A stretch of DNA of 64,000 nt, taken from positions 668,501-732,500 of the forward strand of contig JALJCS010000036.1 in assembly GCA_023055355.1 (NCBI GenBank), given 5' to 3'. Every line of letters begins with the position of its first letter. Position 1 is the first letter of the stretch. Below the pieces are notes generated by a model. The model had not been told where the DNA came from and did not search any database. It was given only the letters and a program-made list of their open reading frames with translations. Shown in pieces: positions 29,283-52,040 of the stretch. The translations under genes were made by a program, and so were the position numbers. This stretch comes from Agelaius tricolor (lineage: Eukaryota > Chordata > Aves > Passeriformes > Icteridae).

Positions 29283-29786
29283 CCAGCACGTTCCCAGTCC
29301 CCAGCTGGGCAGGAGGGATGAACTGAACGGGGACACGAACTCTGCAGGAATTCGGTGGCAATTGTCAGGAATTCGGTGGCATTGCCGCTCAGTGTCCCCT
29401 CCGGGGCACCGTGGCAGATGCCAGGCAGGGAGGCTGATCACCTTGCAGCCCGCCAGGAGCATGAAATCACTTGCAGGAGTTGAGTTTTTGGGGTCAGGAA
29501 CCTCAAAGTGTCCTCACCAAGGGGACACCAGCGCTGCCCTCTCAAAGGCCAAACCAGCTGCAAACCCAAGTGCTCCATGCAGAGGTGACTCAAGCTCACA
29601 TTCCCCACAAAAAGCTGCCAGGGCAGAGGGACTTTTACCACCCTGCCAGGCAAGAGTTCCAGGACGAGGCTCCTGGCCCGGGCACCTTTGGGTAATGGGG
29701 AAGAGAACAACACTGAGGTGTCCCCTCACCCCTTGTGGGGACTGTCACCCTCACACTCAACGCTGCCACACTGTCAGTTTACATAT

Positions 29787-29792
29787 TTTAAT
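29787..29792 (-). other. ZNF593 candidate polyadenylation signal
   Basis: TTTAAT on plus reads ATTAAA on minus, 315 bases beyond the ZNF593 stop. The interval 29283-29780 holds no gene I can recognise. Confidence 0.5.
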
Positions 29793-30106
29793 GGGTGCAT
29801 CACTGGAATAACCTCTGAGCCATGGACAGAGCAGAACCTGCTCCAAAAGCAGGCAGACAAGCGTGCAGTCCCAGCAGCACTCAGAGAACAAGGAATGAAT
29901 GTGTCCCTTCCTGGAGAAGGAGGACGCTCGGGGAGGGCACCCAGGCTCCTGCTGGCTCCTGCTCCTCATCAGTGCCCTGGGCAGGGGGGCTGTGGGAGGA
30001 GCAGGGTGGATTTGGCTGGCAGAGCTGGGACACGTTTTTGTCACAAAGCTGAGGACAAAGGCGTCCTTACAGAGCCACTCAGGCTCCCAGCGCCCCGTCC
30101 CTGCGC

Positions 30107-31005
30107 TCAGCCCGACGTCTCCATCTCGGTGACCTCCTCCAGGGGCTGGGTCTGCACCTCCACCTTCTTTGGGGGGACGTAGGAGCCCATCCCAGCAGCA
30201 CGCTCAGCCTCCTCCTGCGTGTACGGAGCCTCTCGCAGCTGCTTCAGCCTGGGGGCACACAGGGGTGAGATTGCACCTGCCCAGAGCTGCCCCTGCCACC
30301 CCCTCACCCCGGGGAATTTGGGTCTGCCCCCAGCCCTCACCTCTTCTTGTGCACCTTGGATCTGAAGTGCTCCTTCATGCTGTTCAGGTCCACGAAGTAA
30401 CGCCTGGGGTGGGAAAGGATGGGGGTCAGGGGGACCCCGAGACTGCAGGGGGGCTGGGGGGGGTCCTGCCGAGGGGCCAGGGTCCCACCACAGCCCTGCA
30501 CGGGCCTGGGGTCACCCTGAGACCAGGACAAGATGCTCCCCCAGGGGTTAGAGGGGGACAGGGACCCCCGGAACCAACCTCCGAGGGGACAGGGACCGCC
30601 AGGGTCTGAGCAGCCCCTCCAGGGGACAGGGACCCCCAGAGCCTGATCGCCCCCTCCAGGGACTCTCCCGGGACCCCAACCCAGGAACCTCAGGGACCGG
30701 GACAACTCCCGCACCTCCCCCGGGAACCCGGGACCCCCCGGGATCCCCCCGGATACTCCCGAGCCCCAGTATCCCCCCGGTATCCCCCCGGTTCCCCGCC
30801 GCACGCACGCGCAGTGCAGGCAGTAGAACTGCGCGCAGCCGGGCAGGTCGGGGTCGATCTCCTGCCGCAGCAGCCGCGCGGCGTTCTCGGGCTTCAGGTC
30901 CGCGTGGATCTCGTCCAGGTCGCGCCGGCGCCGCTTGGTCTTGAGCTGCCGGGCGAGCGAGTGCGCGCGGTGCGCCCCGGTGCGCCGCCCGTTCCGCGGC
31001 GACAT
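30107..31005 (-). CDS. ZNF593: zinc finger protein 593 (Bud20-like)
   Basis: A small nucleolar/ribosome-biogenesis zinc-finger protein, related to yeast Bud20 and known to modulate Oct-2 DNA binding. Exons 30809-31005, 30341-30403 and 30107-30248 total 402 nt, 133 residues (human 134). The N-terminus is basic ([20 protein letters not shown]); the C2H2 finger has C62, C65, H78 and H84 ([20 protein letters not shown]); then the conserved [15 protein letters not shown] block and an acidic tail. The first donor is GC/GTGCGT, a weaker match. It shares a compact CpG promoter head to head with C1orf232, start codons 656 bp apart. Confidence 0.96.
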
Positions 31006-31661
31006 GGCGGCCGCACGCCCCGCTGCGCCGCACTGCGCAGGCGCGGGGCTGCGGGACACGCCCCCACAGCCGCTCGCCCCGCCCACACGTTGAGAGCGCT
31101 GTTGATGGCCGCGCCCATCCGAGTGAAGCCACGCCCAGAGCCGCCAGGCCCCGCCCCCAGCCCGGTGTCCCCCGTCCCGGGACGGTCCCGGGACGGTCCC
31201 GGCGCCGCCCCAGCTCCGCTGCCACCGTGCCCGCTCTGCCGCCGTGTCCCCCGTGCCCCCGCGCTGCCCCGGTCACCGCTGCCATGAGCGGGGCAGGGCT
31301 CAGCGTGTCCCGCCGTGTCCCGCCGCCGATCGTGTTTCCCCCGTGATCAATTATAGATGGGGTCCCGCGGCGGGGGGGGCGCGGAGCTCCGGCGCCTCCT
31401 CTGCACCATGGGCGGGTGTCCCAGCCCTGGGGGTCCCAAGTGGGCGAGGGGCAGCGGGGGGCTGGGGCGGGGGGCTCGGGATGGGATTTGGGGGTGACCG
31501 GAGGAGCCGCCCCCGCGCTGCCCCCGGCTCGGCCCGGGCTCAGATTCCTTTTGTGCGGAGCAAGTGGCCGCTGAAACTTTAATGAAGCCACCGGATCGCC
31601 CGTCCGGCCCGCCCCGCTGCCCGCGGCTGCCGCCGGCTGCGGCCCCGCCGAGCCCCTCGCC
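31006..31661. promoter_or_regulatory. bidirectional CpG promoter, ZNF593 / C1orf232
   Basis: CpG-rich spacer between two divergent start codons. It contains an NRF1-like element (CTGCGCAGGCGCG, about 31033-31045), Sp1-like GC boxes on both strands and a small AT pocket (ATCAATTATAG, about 31347). No TATA box sits at a conventional distance from either gene. A shared housekeeping promoter for ZNF593 is likely; whether C1orf232 uses it is inference. Confidence 0.6.
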
Positions 31662-32554
<893 letters not shown>

Positions 32555-33343
32555 AGGAGGGTGCAGCAGCCGGACTCGCCACAAGTTATTTGCGGCCCCC
32601 ATTGCAGGTGGGTAGCGCCCCGCCCGTGCCCGAGGGCTCTGCCCTGGGTTTGGGTGTCGCAGCTGCACCAAAGACCCCAAAATTCCCTTTTTCCCTGAGC
32701 TCTGCCTGCTACTTTCCTTCCCTCGCCCCCCAACAGCCCCATTGAAGCAGCTCAGCCCCGAGGGTGGGGAGGGGGAGCTGCCCCCCAGCCCTGGGGCATC
32801 CCCCACAGCCACACACACATGCCAGGCTAGAAAAAACCCCAAACAGATTTATTGAGGGCAGCTCTGGCCCCAGCAGCGCCTGTTCTGGGGAGGAGGGGCT
32901 GAGGGGTGGCACTGCCCACGGGAGGGGGCTCAGGCTCTGCCCACGCCCACCCTGCAGCTGGAGCAGGATTTGGGTGGTCAGTGGGGGCTGCGGGCCTGTG
33001 CCACCCTCCTGGGCTGGGGACAGGGAGAAGGTGGGGGACAGCAGCGGGACAGCAGGGGGACAGCAGCCTGCCAGCCCTGAGGCCCCGGGGATGGCCCTTC
33101 CTCACCTGCCCTCAGGTGCCCCCACCACACTCAGCCTGTGCACCTGGCAGCTCTCCCAGCCCGCAGCATCCCCACGGCACCGGGGCCAGAGGTGTCACCA
33201 AGGCCATGGGTGCCACCGGGGCCAGGGGTGCCACCGGGGCCATGGGTGCCCCCAGCCCCTGGGCCACATCCCGCGGGGGCTCGGGGCCCGGTCCGGCCAG
33301 CGGGAGCCCCGCGGGTGTCCCGGTCCCGGCCGGGCTGTCCCGC
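32555..33343. other. convergent 3' ends of C1orf232 and FAM110D
   Basis: The FAM110D 3'UTR runs leftward from 33343. Its AATAAA, read on minus, is TTTATT at 32848-32853. No plus-strand AATAAA or ATTAAA is found between 32555 and 32850. A short CCACCGGGGCCAKGGGTG-type repeat occurs at about 33190-33250. Confidence 0.6.
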
Positions 33344-38095
<4,752 letters not shown>

Positions 38096-40349
38096 AAATT
38101 CAAGGTTTTATTTCAAAAACAGTCATGAACTTAATAAATTACACAATAATTTTCCTCATTATAAATTCTCCATAAAATATATTTTACAGTTTTCAAAGAA
38201 AAACATGGAAAAAAACCAAAAATCTTTCCCAAGTGCTGAAAAGTGTCTTGACTTCACGTCAGGCTGGTGAACGGCCCCGCAGCTGCTACAACAACTTGAT
38301 TTATTTTCTCAAAACAAAAGACCTCAGACAACAAAAATCAAAGAGAACACAGAGCTCGAGGACTACCAGTGTCACCCAACGGCGAGGATAAGCACCATGA
38401 GAGGGATTTCAGGTACCCCCAACCTATAAAGTGGCAATCAGTGCAAAGAAACACTTTGGGAGTCAAAAACCCCAAAACTTCCCTGTGCCAGCCCCTGATT
38501 TCTGCCCTGCAGGCAGTGGAGCCTGCAGAGGGGACCCAGGTGATTCACAGAGCACCTCAGAGGGGAGCAGTGCTAATTCTGGTTCTGTTATTCTGGCTGG
38601 GTAAGGGAGGGGGATGCTCACCCCTTTGTTTTTAAAAAGCTCCCAAGTTTAATGTGAATTACAAACCCCCTTTTCTCACCCTGCTGAGATGTGGGAACTG
38701 GGAGGCAGAGTTGGCACAAGCAAAGTGTGTTTGTCTGAGGATCACTCCCTAAAAGGATGAAGTGAAAGGAAATAACAAGAGTTACAAACTAAGGCCAGCT
38801 GGGGACAGCCACCAGCTCACACAGCACCAGGTAAGAGCCACCTGCGGCCTGTAGAGCCTCAGAAGTTGGGTGGAATCAGAATCCTTTGCTTTTGGAAAAC
38901 CAAAAAATAACATTTTGTTTATTTGCACTCCGAAAATAAACACTGAGTGCCCAGAACTGCTGTCCCAACACCAAGAGGGAACGGATTTCAAAAAGCAAAT
39001 TGTACAAGGAAATACTTACAGCCATTTCCAGGTAAGATTTGGGTGGGGGGGGGGGGGAATCAAATTCAATTTTGTAAAGAAAACCAGCCTTTCCTGCAGC
39101 TTGAAAGGCAATGTTAAGATGCTGCTTTTTCCCAAAAGGTCAGAGTGGATGGGAGAGGCCAGCCCTGCCCCAAAGTGCTGTGCTGGGACAGAGCTGCTGC
39201 CAGCCCTGCAGTGCCAGGGCCCCAGTGGAACCTGCCCCAGCAGCAGCAGAGCTGGGCACCAGCAGCTCCCCCTGCTCCAAACCCCCTCCTCCCATCTCTG
39301 CCTGCAAATAAAGATCACTTCTTTAAAAGGAGGAAAAATGAAACACAAAACCAGCTCAGGCTGCCGCCCTTCCCGTACCTGAGCTCTCTGCCGGCAGGTG
39401 TGAGCAGGGACAGAGCCACCTCTGTCCCCTCATCCCACTGGGTCTGGGGCAGGGCCACAGAGGAAAGGCCATGACCATTGGGTTATTGGCTGGATTCAGC
39501 TGGTGGGAAAACTGCTGCCACCACGTTTAGAAGGATTTTGAGAAGGTGCTGCTGGATTCCCTCATCCACGTTTCCACAGACTGAGGGCACACAGCTCTGC
39601 TGTGATAAATCCTCAAGGTGCTGTGGGAGTATGGACACCAGGGCAGAGAGCGTGCTGAGAAAAGGCAGATTAATTAATTGATTAATAAAAGCCAAATCAA
39701 GTGATCAGTGAGCCAGCCCCCCTGCCAGCACCTGACTGTACATTTCTCATTTGACTCCCTCAGTGACGAGCTCGTTAAGCTCTAAGTGCCAAGACCAGCC
39801 ATGTTAGCACTTGGAAAGCAGCTGATCCCCTTGCATTGCTTTTTTTGTTTACAAAGTCAAGTCTTTGAAATTAGATAACAAAAATAAATAATGAAGTCAT
39901 TCAGGCCTGGGGAAGAAGGAGATTTTCTCACTCACTTCCTTCACCCAGATTTCTAGCAGACCCCAATCATCCAGACCCACAGCAAATAATTTAAGTGCCA
40001 CACACTCCCAGTCACTCATATACATAAATATATACACAGACTACATCACAAAGTCTCAAGATTTGCACTGCCAGCATGCAAACCTTTTTTTTTTTTTCTT
40101 CTTTTTTTTTTTTTTCCATGAGAGTTCCTAATACTGCCATAGGAAACTGGAATGTGTGAGACACTCCGTGACAGAGTGCTGGAAATCAAGTAGTGTTGGC
40201 TCCTGCCACATCCCCGTGCCAGCGCAGCCCGAGGAACACCCTCAGCCTCACCCGGGATTTCAGACCGCGGCCAACTCCACATTCCTGCCGGGAATCTCCA
40301 GCGAGCGAGGGGCTGAGCACCCCCTGCAGGTGAGCCGGGGCTCAGCCCC
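38096..40349 (-). other. PDIK1L 3'UTR
   Basis: AT-rich sequence following the PDIK1L stop on minus. Minus-strand AATAAA signals (TTTATT on plus) occur at 38918-38923, 38300-38305 and 38107-38112, so UTRs of about 1.4 to 2.25 kb are possible. It holds a poly-T/T-rich tract at 40085-40118 and a G run at 39043-39057. Length and AT content are typical of regulated kinase 3'UTRs; no coding sequence. Confidence 0.6.
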
Positions 40350-46200
<5,851 letters not shown>

Positions 46201-46300
46201 GGGGCCGGCACCGGGCCGAGCCGGGCCGGTGAAGCCGCGTTACCTCAGCGCCGCCGCCGCCGCCGCCCGGCCGCCATCTTAGGGCTGCGCTCCGCCCCCC
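46201..46300 (-). promoter_or_regulatory. PDIK1L CpG promoter and first exon
   Basis: A minus-strand donor (CGCTGAG/GTAACG, near 46238) follows a (GCC/GGC)n-rich segment containing AAGATGGCGGCC, the YY1-like motif common in TATA-less housekeeping promoters. This marks the non-coding first exon of PDIK1L. Confidence 0.6.
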
Positions 46301-46454
46301 CGCCTCTCTCAACGAGGCCACGCCCACAGCGTCACGCCCACCGCATGGTCACGCCCACTACACGCACACCGCCCTGTGATTGGTCAGCTGAGGGGGCGGG
46401 GCGAGCGCGGTGGGTAATGTTTAATTACATGAATTAATCAATTAATTACTGAAA

Positions 46455-46682
46455 TTTCTGTTTAATAATTAGGAGGGAATTGTTGCCTGTGAGGGTGGGC
46501 AGGCCCTGGCACAGGGTGCCCAGAGCAGCTGTGGCTGCCCCTGGATCCCTGGCAGTGCCCAAGGCCAGGCTGGACAGGCTGGGAGCAGCCCGGGACAGTT
46601 TGAGGTGTCCCTGCCATGGCAGGGTGGCACTGGATGGGCTCTGAGGTCCTTCCAAAACAAACAGTTCTGGGACTCTATGGTT
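46455..46682 (+). mobile_element. CR1 LINE 3' fragment
   Basis: Sense-oriented CR1 3' end: GGTGGGCAGGCCCTGGCACA, AGCAGCTGTGGCTGCCCCTG, AAGGCCAGGCTGGACAGGC, GAGGTGTCCCTGCCATGGCA, and a terminal GGGACTCTATGG. It is immediately upstream of the PDIK1L promoter, in the PDIK1L-TRIM63 intergenic space. Confidence 0.9.
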
Positions 46683-48604
46683 TACTGCTTGGCATCCAGA
46701 AAAAATCAGTACAGCCCCTCTGGCCCTTGGTTGTGCTCTGGCTTGGTGTGACAGTGACACAAGAGCTGTTGCGCCTCTCTGTTCCCTGTTCTGTGCCATG
46801 GCTCCCTTTCCTCCTCAGGCTGCAGGGCTGGAAGTGCCCCCCATGCCCGGGAGCCCTGTCACAGGCCCTGCTGTCTCCCCAACCATTGCAAAGCCACCCC
46901 AGGGGCATTTTTGGGAGAAGCCAGGGCCACCCAGTGCTCAGAGCCCTGCGAAGCCAAGCAGAGGGAGATCCATCCCTGTAATGGGCTCTGCAGGGTTAAT
47001 TGGGAAGGATCCCGGGGTGATTAATGTCCTGGGTCCTGCCTAAGCTGTCCCAAGCCAATTAGGGCCCAACGAGCCCCTTGTGGGTTGGAAAAGCTGCTTA
47101 GGGCATTACACCCCCTCCGTTCCTGTGAATCCCCTTAACTGAGTCCAGAAGCAATTAATTAATCAATGTCACCCGGGCAGGCCCGGGTCACGTCTGGGTC
47201 CGGGCAGAGTCTGAGCCCAGCGCTGCCCTCCTGGCTGCCCAGCCAGCCCCATTTGCTGCCAGGGCCTCGCTGGCAGAGCCCCAAGTGCCCGAACGGGAAC
47301 GATTTTGCAAGATGTGCCTGGCAGGTCTGGGCACAGTCACTCGCTGCACACGTGAGCCAGGGAGGAAGGAGCCCGAAACAGCTGAGGGACTGCCCTGGAG
47401 GGAACAGGGGGGGTCAGTGCACCCCAAAACAGCTGAGAGGCTGCCCTGGGTGAGGACAGCAGGGCTCAGTGCACCCCAACACTCTGCGCCTGAGCACCCA
47501 GGTGCCCGTGTGTCACACATCCGGGTACCTGTAGATCCATTTATCCATGTACTCGTGCATCCCTGCACACCTGTGTGCTCACAGAGCTCACCTGTACACC
47601 CCTGCACCCCGGACCTGTGCACTGGGGTATCCCCTGTACCCCGTACCTGTGCACTGGGATATTCCCTGCACCCCATACCTGTGCAGCCAGGTACCCCCTG
47701 CACCCAGGTACCCCCTGCACCCCATACCTGTGCCCCCAGGCACCCCCTGCACCCTGTACCATCTCCTGCCCGCAGTCACTGTGCTCACCCTGCCCCACGC
47801 TGTCCCCCCTGGTGCCCCCTGTGCCAGGGGTAGGGTTACCCTGGGCAGTGCAGCTGCCAGCTCTCCCTGGGGCCAGCCCTGGCCCCTGCCCAGCCAGCTG
47901 GCACCGTGTCCAGGGCTCTGCTCACCCTTTGCCCCCACAGCCGTTTCTGGGTCAGCTCTTGAGCCCCCAGCAGCGAGGCCAGCTGGGTCATGGCAGTGCC
48001 AGGGCTGTGCCAGGGCAGTGCCAGGGCTGTGCCAGGGCTGTGCCAGGGCAGTGCCAGGGCTGTGCCAGGGCTGTGCCAGGGCTCTGGGGAGCAGCTGAGC
48101 AGCCCCCACTGGGCCTGGGCTCATCGAGGAGCCCCCAGCCCTGCCTGGGGAGGGGGCACCCTGTGTCTGTGCCAGCCTCGGGGGCTGTGTGTCCCCAGAG
48201 CTGCTCTCCCCTGCTGGCACTCAGGGAGCCACGGCGAGCTGTTGGCACCCCGTGTTGGTCATGTTTTGGGTGGGGAAAGGGACAAAGTGTACAAAGCACC
48301 CCCTGCCGCAGCTGGGCCAGCTCTGACAGATTTCTGGAACCACCACCCCGCCCTAATGGCCCCGGGGCTGGTGCGTGCCCCCCCTTGTCCCCAGGGCGAT
48401 GTTTTGGGGTCCCGTTTGGGGCAGCGCGTGGCCCTGTTTACCCCGCAGCGGCTCCAGCCCGGGCACGTCCGCGGCACGGGCGGGCAGCGCCTCCTGGACA
48501 GGCTGTGCCCATCTTGTTTACCGGCCCTTCCCGGCCCGGAACGGGTGTCAGGTGCTGTCCGGGACACCCGACACCGCGGCGGCGGCGGGAGCCGCGTGAC
48601 ACCG
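46683..48604. other. intergenic PDIK1L-TRIM63 with two GC repeats
   Basis: No conserved exon is found. A cluster of homeodomain-like TTAAT/ATTAA sites lies at 46990-47165 in otherwise GC-rich DNA. About 47575-47770 is an irregular repeat of roughly 33 bp based on CACTGGGGTATCCCCTGTAC. About 47985-48090 is a short repeat of GGGCTGTGCCAGGGCAGTGCC. Open frames across these are repeat artefacts. Confidence 0.5.
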
Positions 48605-48678
48605 GGATACCGATAAATAGCGGGGCGGGGGGCGCCGGCAGCGAGAGCGAGCGCTGCGAGGAGAGCACGGCCGAGCCC
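48605..48678 (+). promoter_or_regulatory. TRIM63 core promoter
   Basis: A TATA-like element (GATAAATAGC, 48611-48620) lies about 60 bases upstream of the TRIM63 ATG, consistent with a short 5'UTR and a tissue-restricted gene. The sequence just upstream has GCCGCGTGAC. No clear FoxO element is within the last 100 bases. Confidence 0.6.
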
Positions 48679-51600
48679 ATGGACTTCCAAGCCGGTATCC
48701 TGCAGGATGGCAGCCCCATGGAGAGCCTGGAGAAGCAGCTCATCTGCCCCATCTGCCTGGAGATGTTCAGCAAGCCCGTGGTGATCCTGCCCTGCCAGCA
48801 CAACCTCTGCCGCAAGTGCGCCAACGACGTCTTCCAGGTGAGCGGGGTGGGTCCCTGTGCCCGGCCTGGGGACCCCGGGCTGTTGTGGGGACACCGAGGG
48901 ACCCTGCCCGTGTTCACGTCCCCCTCGCAGGCCGCCAACCCGTACTGGCAGAGCCGGGGCAGTTTGATCTCGGGGGGCCGGTTCCGGTGCCCCTCGTGCC
49001 GCCACGAGGTGCTGCTGGACCGCCACGGCGTCTACGGGCTGCAGAGGAACCTGCTGGTGGAGAACATCATCGACATCTACAAGCAGGAGTGCTCCAGGTG
49101 GGCGCCAGGGTTATGGGGACACGGGCATGGCCCTCCCATGCCCCAGCAGCAGCACTGAGACCCCAAGGGATCGCACTGGGGGCCTTTCTGCTCAGTCATC
49201 CCCAGTTCAAATCTTTTCCTGGCTCAAATCTCCCTCCCTCGATCAAAATCTTCTTCCCTGGACCCAAAACTTCCTCCCCCAACCCAATTCTGCCCAGCAG
49301 TTTGTGCCTCTGGCTGTCCCAGGGGGATGGCAGGTCCCTGGGGGTGGTGGCACCTCCTGCTGTCCCCGGTGCTCCTGCTGGAACATTCGGTGGCAGATAA
49401 GAGGTGTGGGGAAGGAATGCAGGCTCTGCTGTGACAGCAGCACCGGGGCTGATAAGGGGCACAGGGACGGCTTGGGGGGGGCCCAGTGGGGACCAGGATG
49501 GAGCTGGGAGGGGACAGAGGGGTCACAGGCTCTCGAGGCAGAGCGGCCAAATCCCCTGGACCACTGTAAATATTGTGTGAGAGCCATGGGGACGGGGACG
49601 ATGGCACGTGGCAGGTGTCCGTGGCTGCCGGGGGGGCCGGGGGGCCCGGGCATGTCCGTGTGTCAGAGCTCTGCCTTGTCCCCATGTCCCTCCTCACTGC
49701 CGACGGGACAATTGAGCTGCAGCCCCCGTCTGGGAGCCCCCGGGGCTTTCTGGGTGTCCCCACCCCAGTCACACGATGGGTGACAATAAATCCGGGCAGC
49801 ACAGGGCTAAAATTAGCACTGGTGCAGCGCCTCTGGATCGCAGCCCCCCCGTCCCCAGTGCCACCCCTGCCGTGGTGCCCTAAACTGGGACACACTGGGG
49901 TGTGCAGGGACACAGGGGCTGGCGGCTCCAGAGGAGCAGCTGTGGGATTGTGCCAGGTCCCCTCTTTCCTGGGGACCTGATTTTGGGGTGGCAGAGGGGG
50001 TGTCACCACGGTGGGGGTGAGGCTGAAGTGGGGACACCGTGGTGGCAGGGGTGTCCCTGTAGGGGGAACATCACCCTGGTGGGGACATCACCATAACGGG
50101 GACATCGCCCTGGTGTGGCTGTCACCCTGGTGTGGCTGTCACCATGACGGGGACATCGCCCTGCTGTGGATGTCACCGTGGCCGTGCCACCCTCTCCAGC
50201 AGGCCCCTGAAGAAGGGGGAGCACCCCATGTGCAAGGAGCACGAGGACGAGCGGATCAACATCTACTGCGTCACCTGCGAGGTCCCCACCTGCTCCATGT
50301 GCAAGGTCTTCGGTGCCCACAAGGACTGCGAGGTGGCCCCTCTGGAAAGCGTCTTCCAGGGACAGAAGGTGCCCTGGGGGGGCACCCGGGGGGGCTCAGG
50401 GCCATGTGCTGAGCTGGGACAGTGACAAATAACTGCGGGGATGGCTCATGGGGTATTAATAGCCCCCGGGTGGCTTCGCCCAGGAGACAGGCTATATTTA
50501 GAGTATTTAGAGCAGCCGTGGCTGGTGAGGGGTGTGGGGGAGCAGAGCTGGGATGAGCAGTGCCCAGCCCGTCCCCAGGCTGGGATGGGAGAGGTTCCTG
50601 TCCCCACAGGAGTTAAAACTTCTCTCTGTCACTCACCAGACTGAGCTGAACAACTGCATCTCCATGCTGGTGGCAGGCAACGACCGCATCCAGACCATCA
50701 TCTCCCAGCTGGAGGACTCCTGCCAGAGCACCGAGGTGAGCAAAGGGGGAAAGGAACCCCCAAAAACCCGGGGGTGAAACCTTAACAGGGCACGGGGCGG
50801 AGCCCATGGAGCAGGGATGCTGCGGGCGCCGGAGGGACTCACGGGTGCCATCCCTCGTCCCTTGTCCCCGCAGGAGAACAGCGAGGCGGCCAAGAGGGAG
50901 CTCTGCGCTCGCTTTGACGCGCTGGCGGCGCTGCTGGAGGAGAAGAAGGCGGAGCTGCTGCAGCGCATCTGCCGGGAGCAGGCGGACAAGACCGCCTTCA
51001 TCCAGAGCCTCATCTGCCAGTACAAGGAGCAGCTGGAGAAGTCCAGCCGGCTGGTGGAGACGGCCATCCAGGCAGCCGAGGAGACCGGGGGCGCCGCCTT
51101 CCTCATGGTGAGACCCCCAGACCCGCCCCGTGGGGTCCCACTGCTGGGGACAACCTGGTGGCTGCTGTGGCTTCACTCACCTCCTTCTTCCTCTTCTCCT
51201 CCTCCTCCTCCTTCCCCTTCTCTTTCTCCACAGAACGCCAAGCAGCTCATAAAAACGTAAGTTGCTCAGACTGGAGGAATCCCCTCAATCCAAGCCCCAC
51301 GGGCAGGATTCGGGGAGTGGGGGCTGCCCCACGGCCCCCAGCTCGGGAGGGGACAGGGACACACGCACACATCCGTGCTCTCCCTGCCCAGGATCGTGGA
51401 GGCCTCCAAGGGCGCCCGCCTGGACAAGATCGAGCAGGGCTATGAGAGCATGGACGCCTTCTCGGTGAGCCTGGAGCACCTCACTGAGGCCGTGCACGCC
51501 CTGGACTTCGAGCCCGGTAATTCAGCCCCCAGCTCCCCCTCACCGACCCCCACCCAGCTGGTGACAACCCCTCTGCTCCTCCTGGTGCCTCCTGGTGACC

Positions 51601-51810
51601 TCTGGCCGCTTGTTTGCAGCAGAGGAAGATGAGGAGTACTTTGATGGGGAGGAGGAAGAAGAGGTGGAAGAGAACGCAGCGCCCGAGAGGACAGTGATGG
51701 GTAAGGGGCTGAGCCCACCTCCCCAGGAGCCTCCAGCGCCCACGGGGGAGCTCTGGGGGCTTGGGCTCTCCTTCATCACCCCCTCCTCTCCCTCGGCAGC
51801 TTCCCTGTAG
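48679..51810 (+). CDS. TRIM63: E3 ubiquitin ligase TRIM63 (MuRF1)
   Basis: The striated-muscle RING ligase that targets thick-filament proteins and binds titin at the M-band. Nine exons: 48679-48837, 48931-49097, 50203-50368, 50640-50735, 50874-51107, 51234-51256, 51392-51516, 51620-51700 and 51800-51810 total 1062 nt, 353 residues, the same as human. RING cysteines C23, C26, C39, H41, C44, C47, C73, C76; B-box 2 with C119, H122, C131, C134, C139, C142; a coiled coil from about residue 165; the COS box around SIVEASK-like [20 protein letters not shown]; and an acidic tail ([16 protein letters not shown]). The last exon adds only ASL before TAG. All donors and acceptors are GT-AG. Confidence 0.97.
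50492..50501 (+). promoter_or_regulatory. consensus MEF2 site in TRIM63 intron 3
   Basis: CTATATTTAG matches the MEF2 consensus YTAWWWWTAR exactly. It lies in the intron 50369-50639, about 140 bases before exon 4, next to a second AT pocket (GAGTATTTAG) and TATTAATAGC at about 50454. TRIM63 is expressed in muscle, where MEF2 acts. Confidence 0.5.
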
Positions 51811-52040
51811 CCACAGCAACGTTGGAAACGCCCCCGGGCACGGGATGTCCGGCGACGCCTTGGGGATGGGGGGGACACAGGGCAGGGCCCGGCAGCCTGG
51901 CGAGCCGGCGCCTGCCCCAGCACAGGACACTTTTCTATACGGGTGCAAACAGGACAATTCCGCACGTTTTGTAATTCCCTTGTTTTGTATATAATTGTCA
52001 CGCATTTGAAATTCGTGTATTTTGTAAAGAAAACCGCTGC
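51811..52040 (+). other. TRIM63 3'UTR
   Basis: No canonical AATAAA or ATTAAA follows the stop. The AT-rich end (about 51950-52030, with TTTTGTATATAATTG and ATTTTGTAAAG) is the likeliest 3' end, using a variant signal. GC-rich sequence without features follows to about 52430. Confidence 0.4.

Noticed and set aside
47575..49158. 527-codon frame merging upstream DNA with TRIM63 exons 1 and 2
   Set aside because: It reads through GC repeats, the TATA-like promoter and an intron; TRIM63 homology begins at 48679 and the donor at 48837 is clear.
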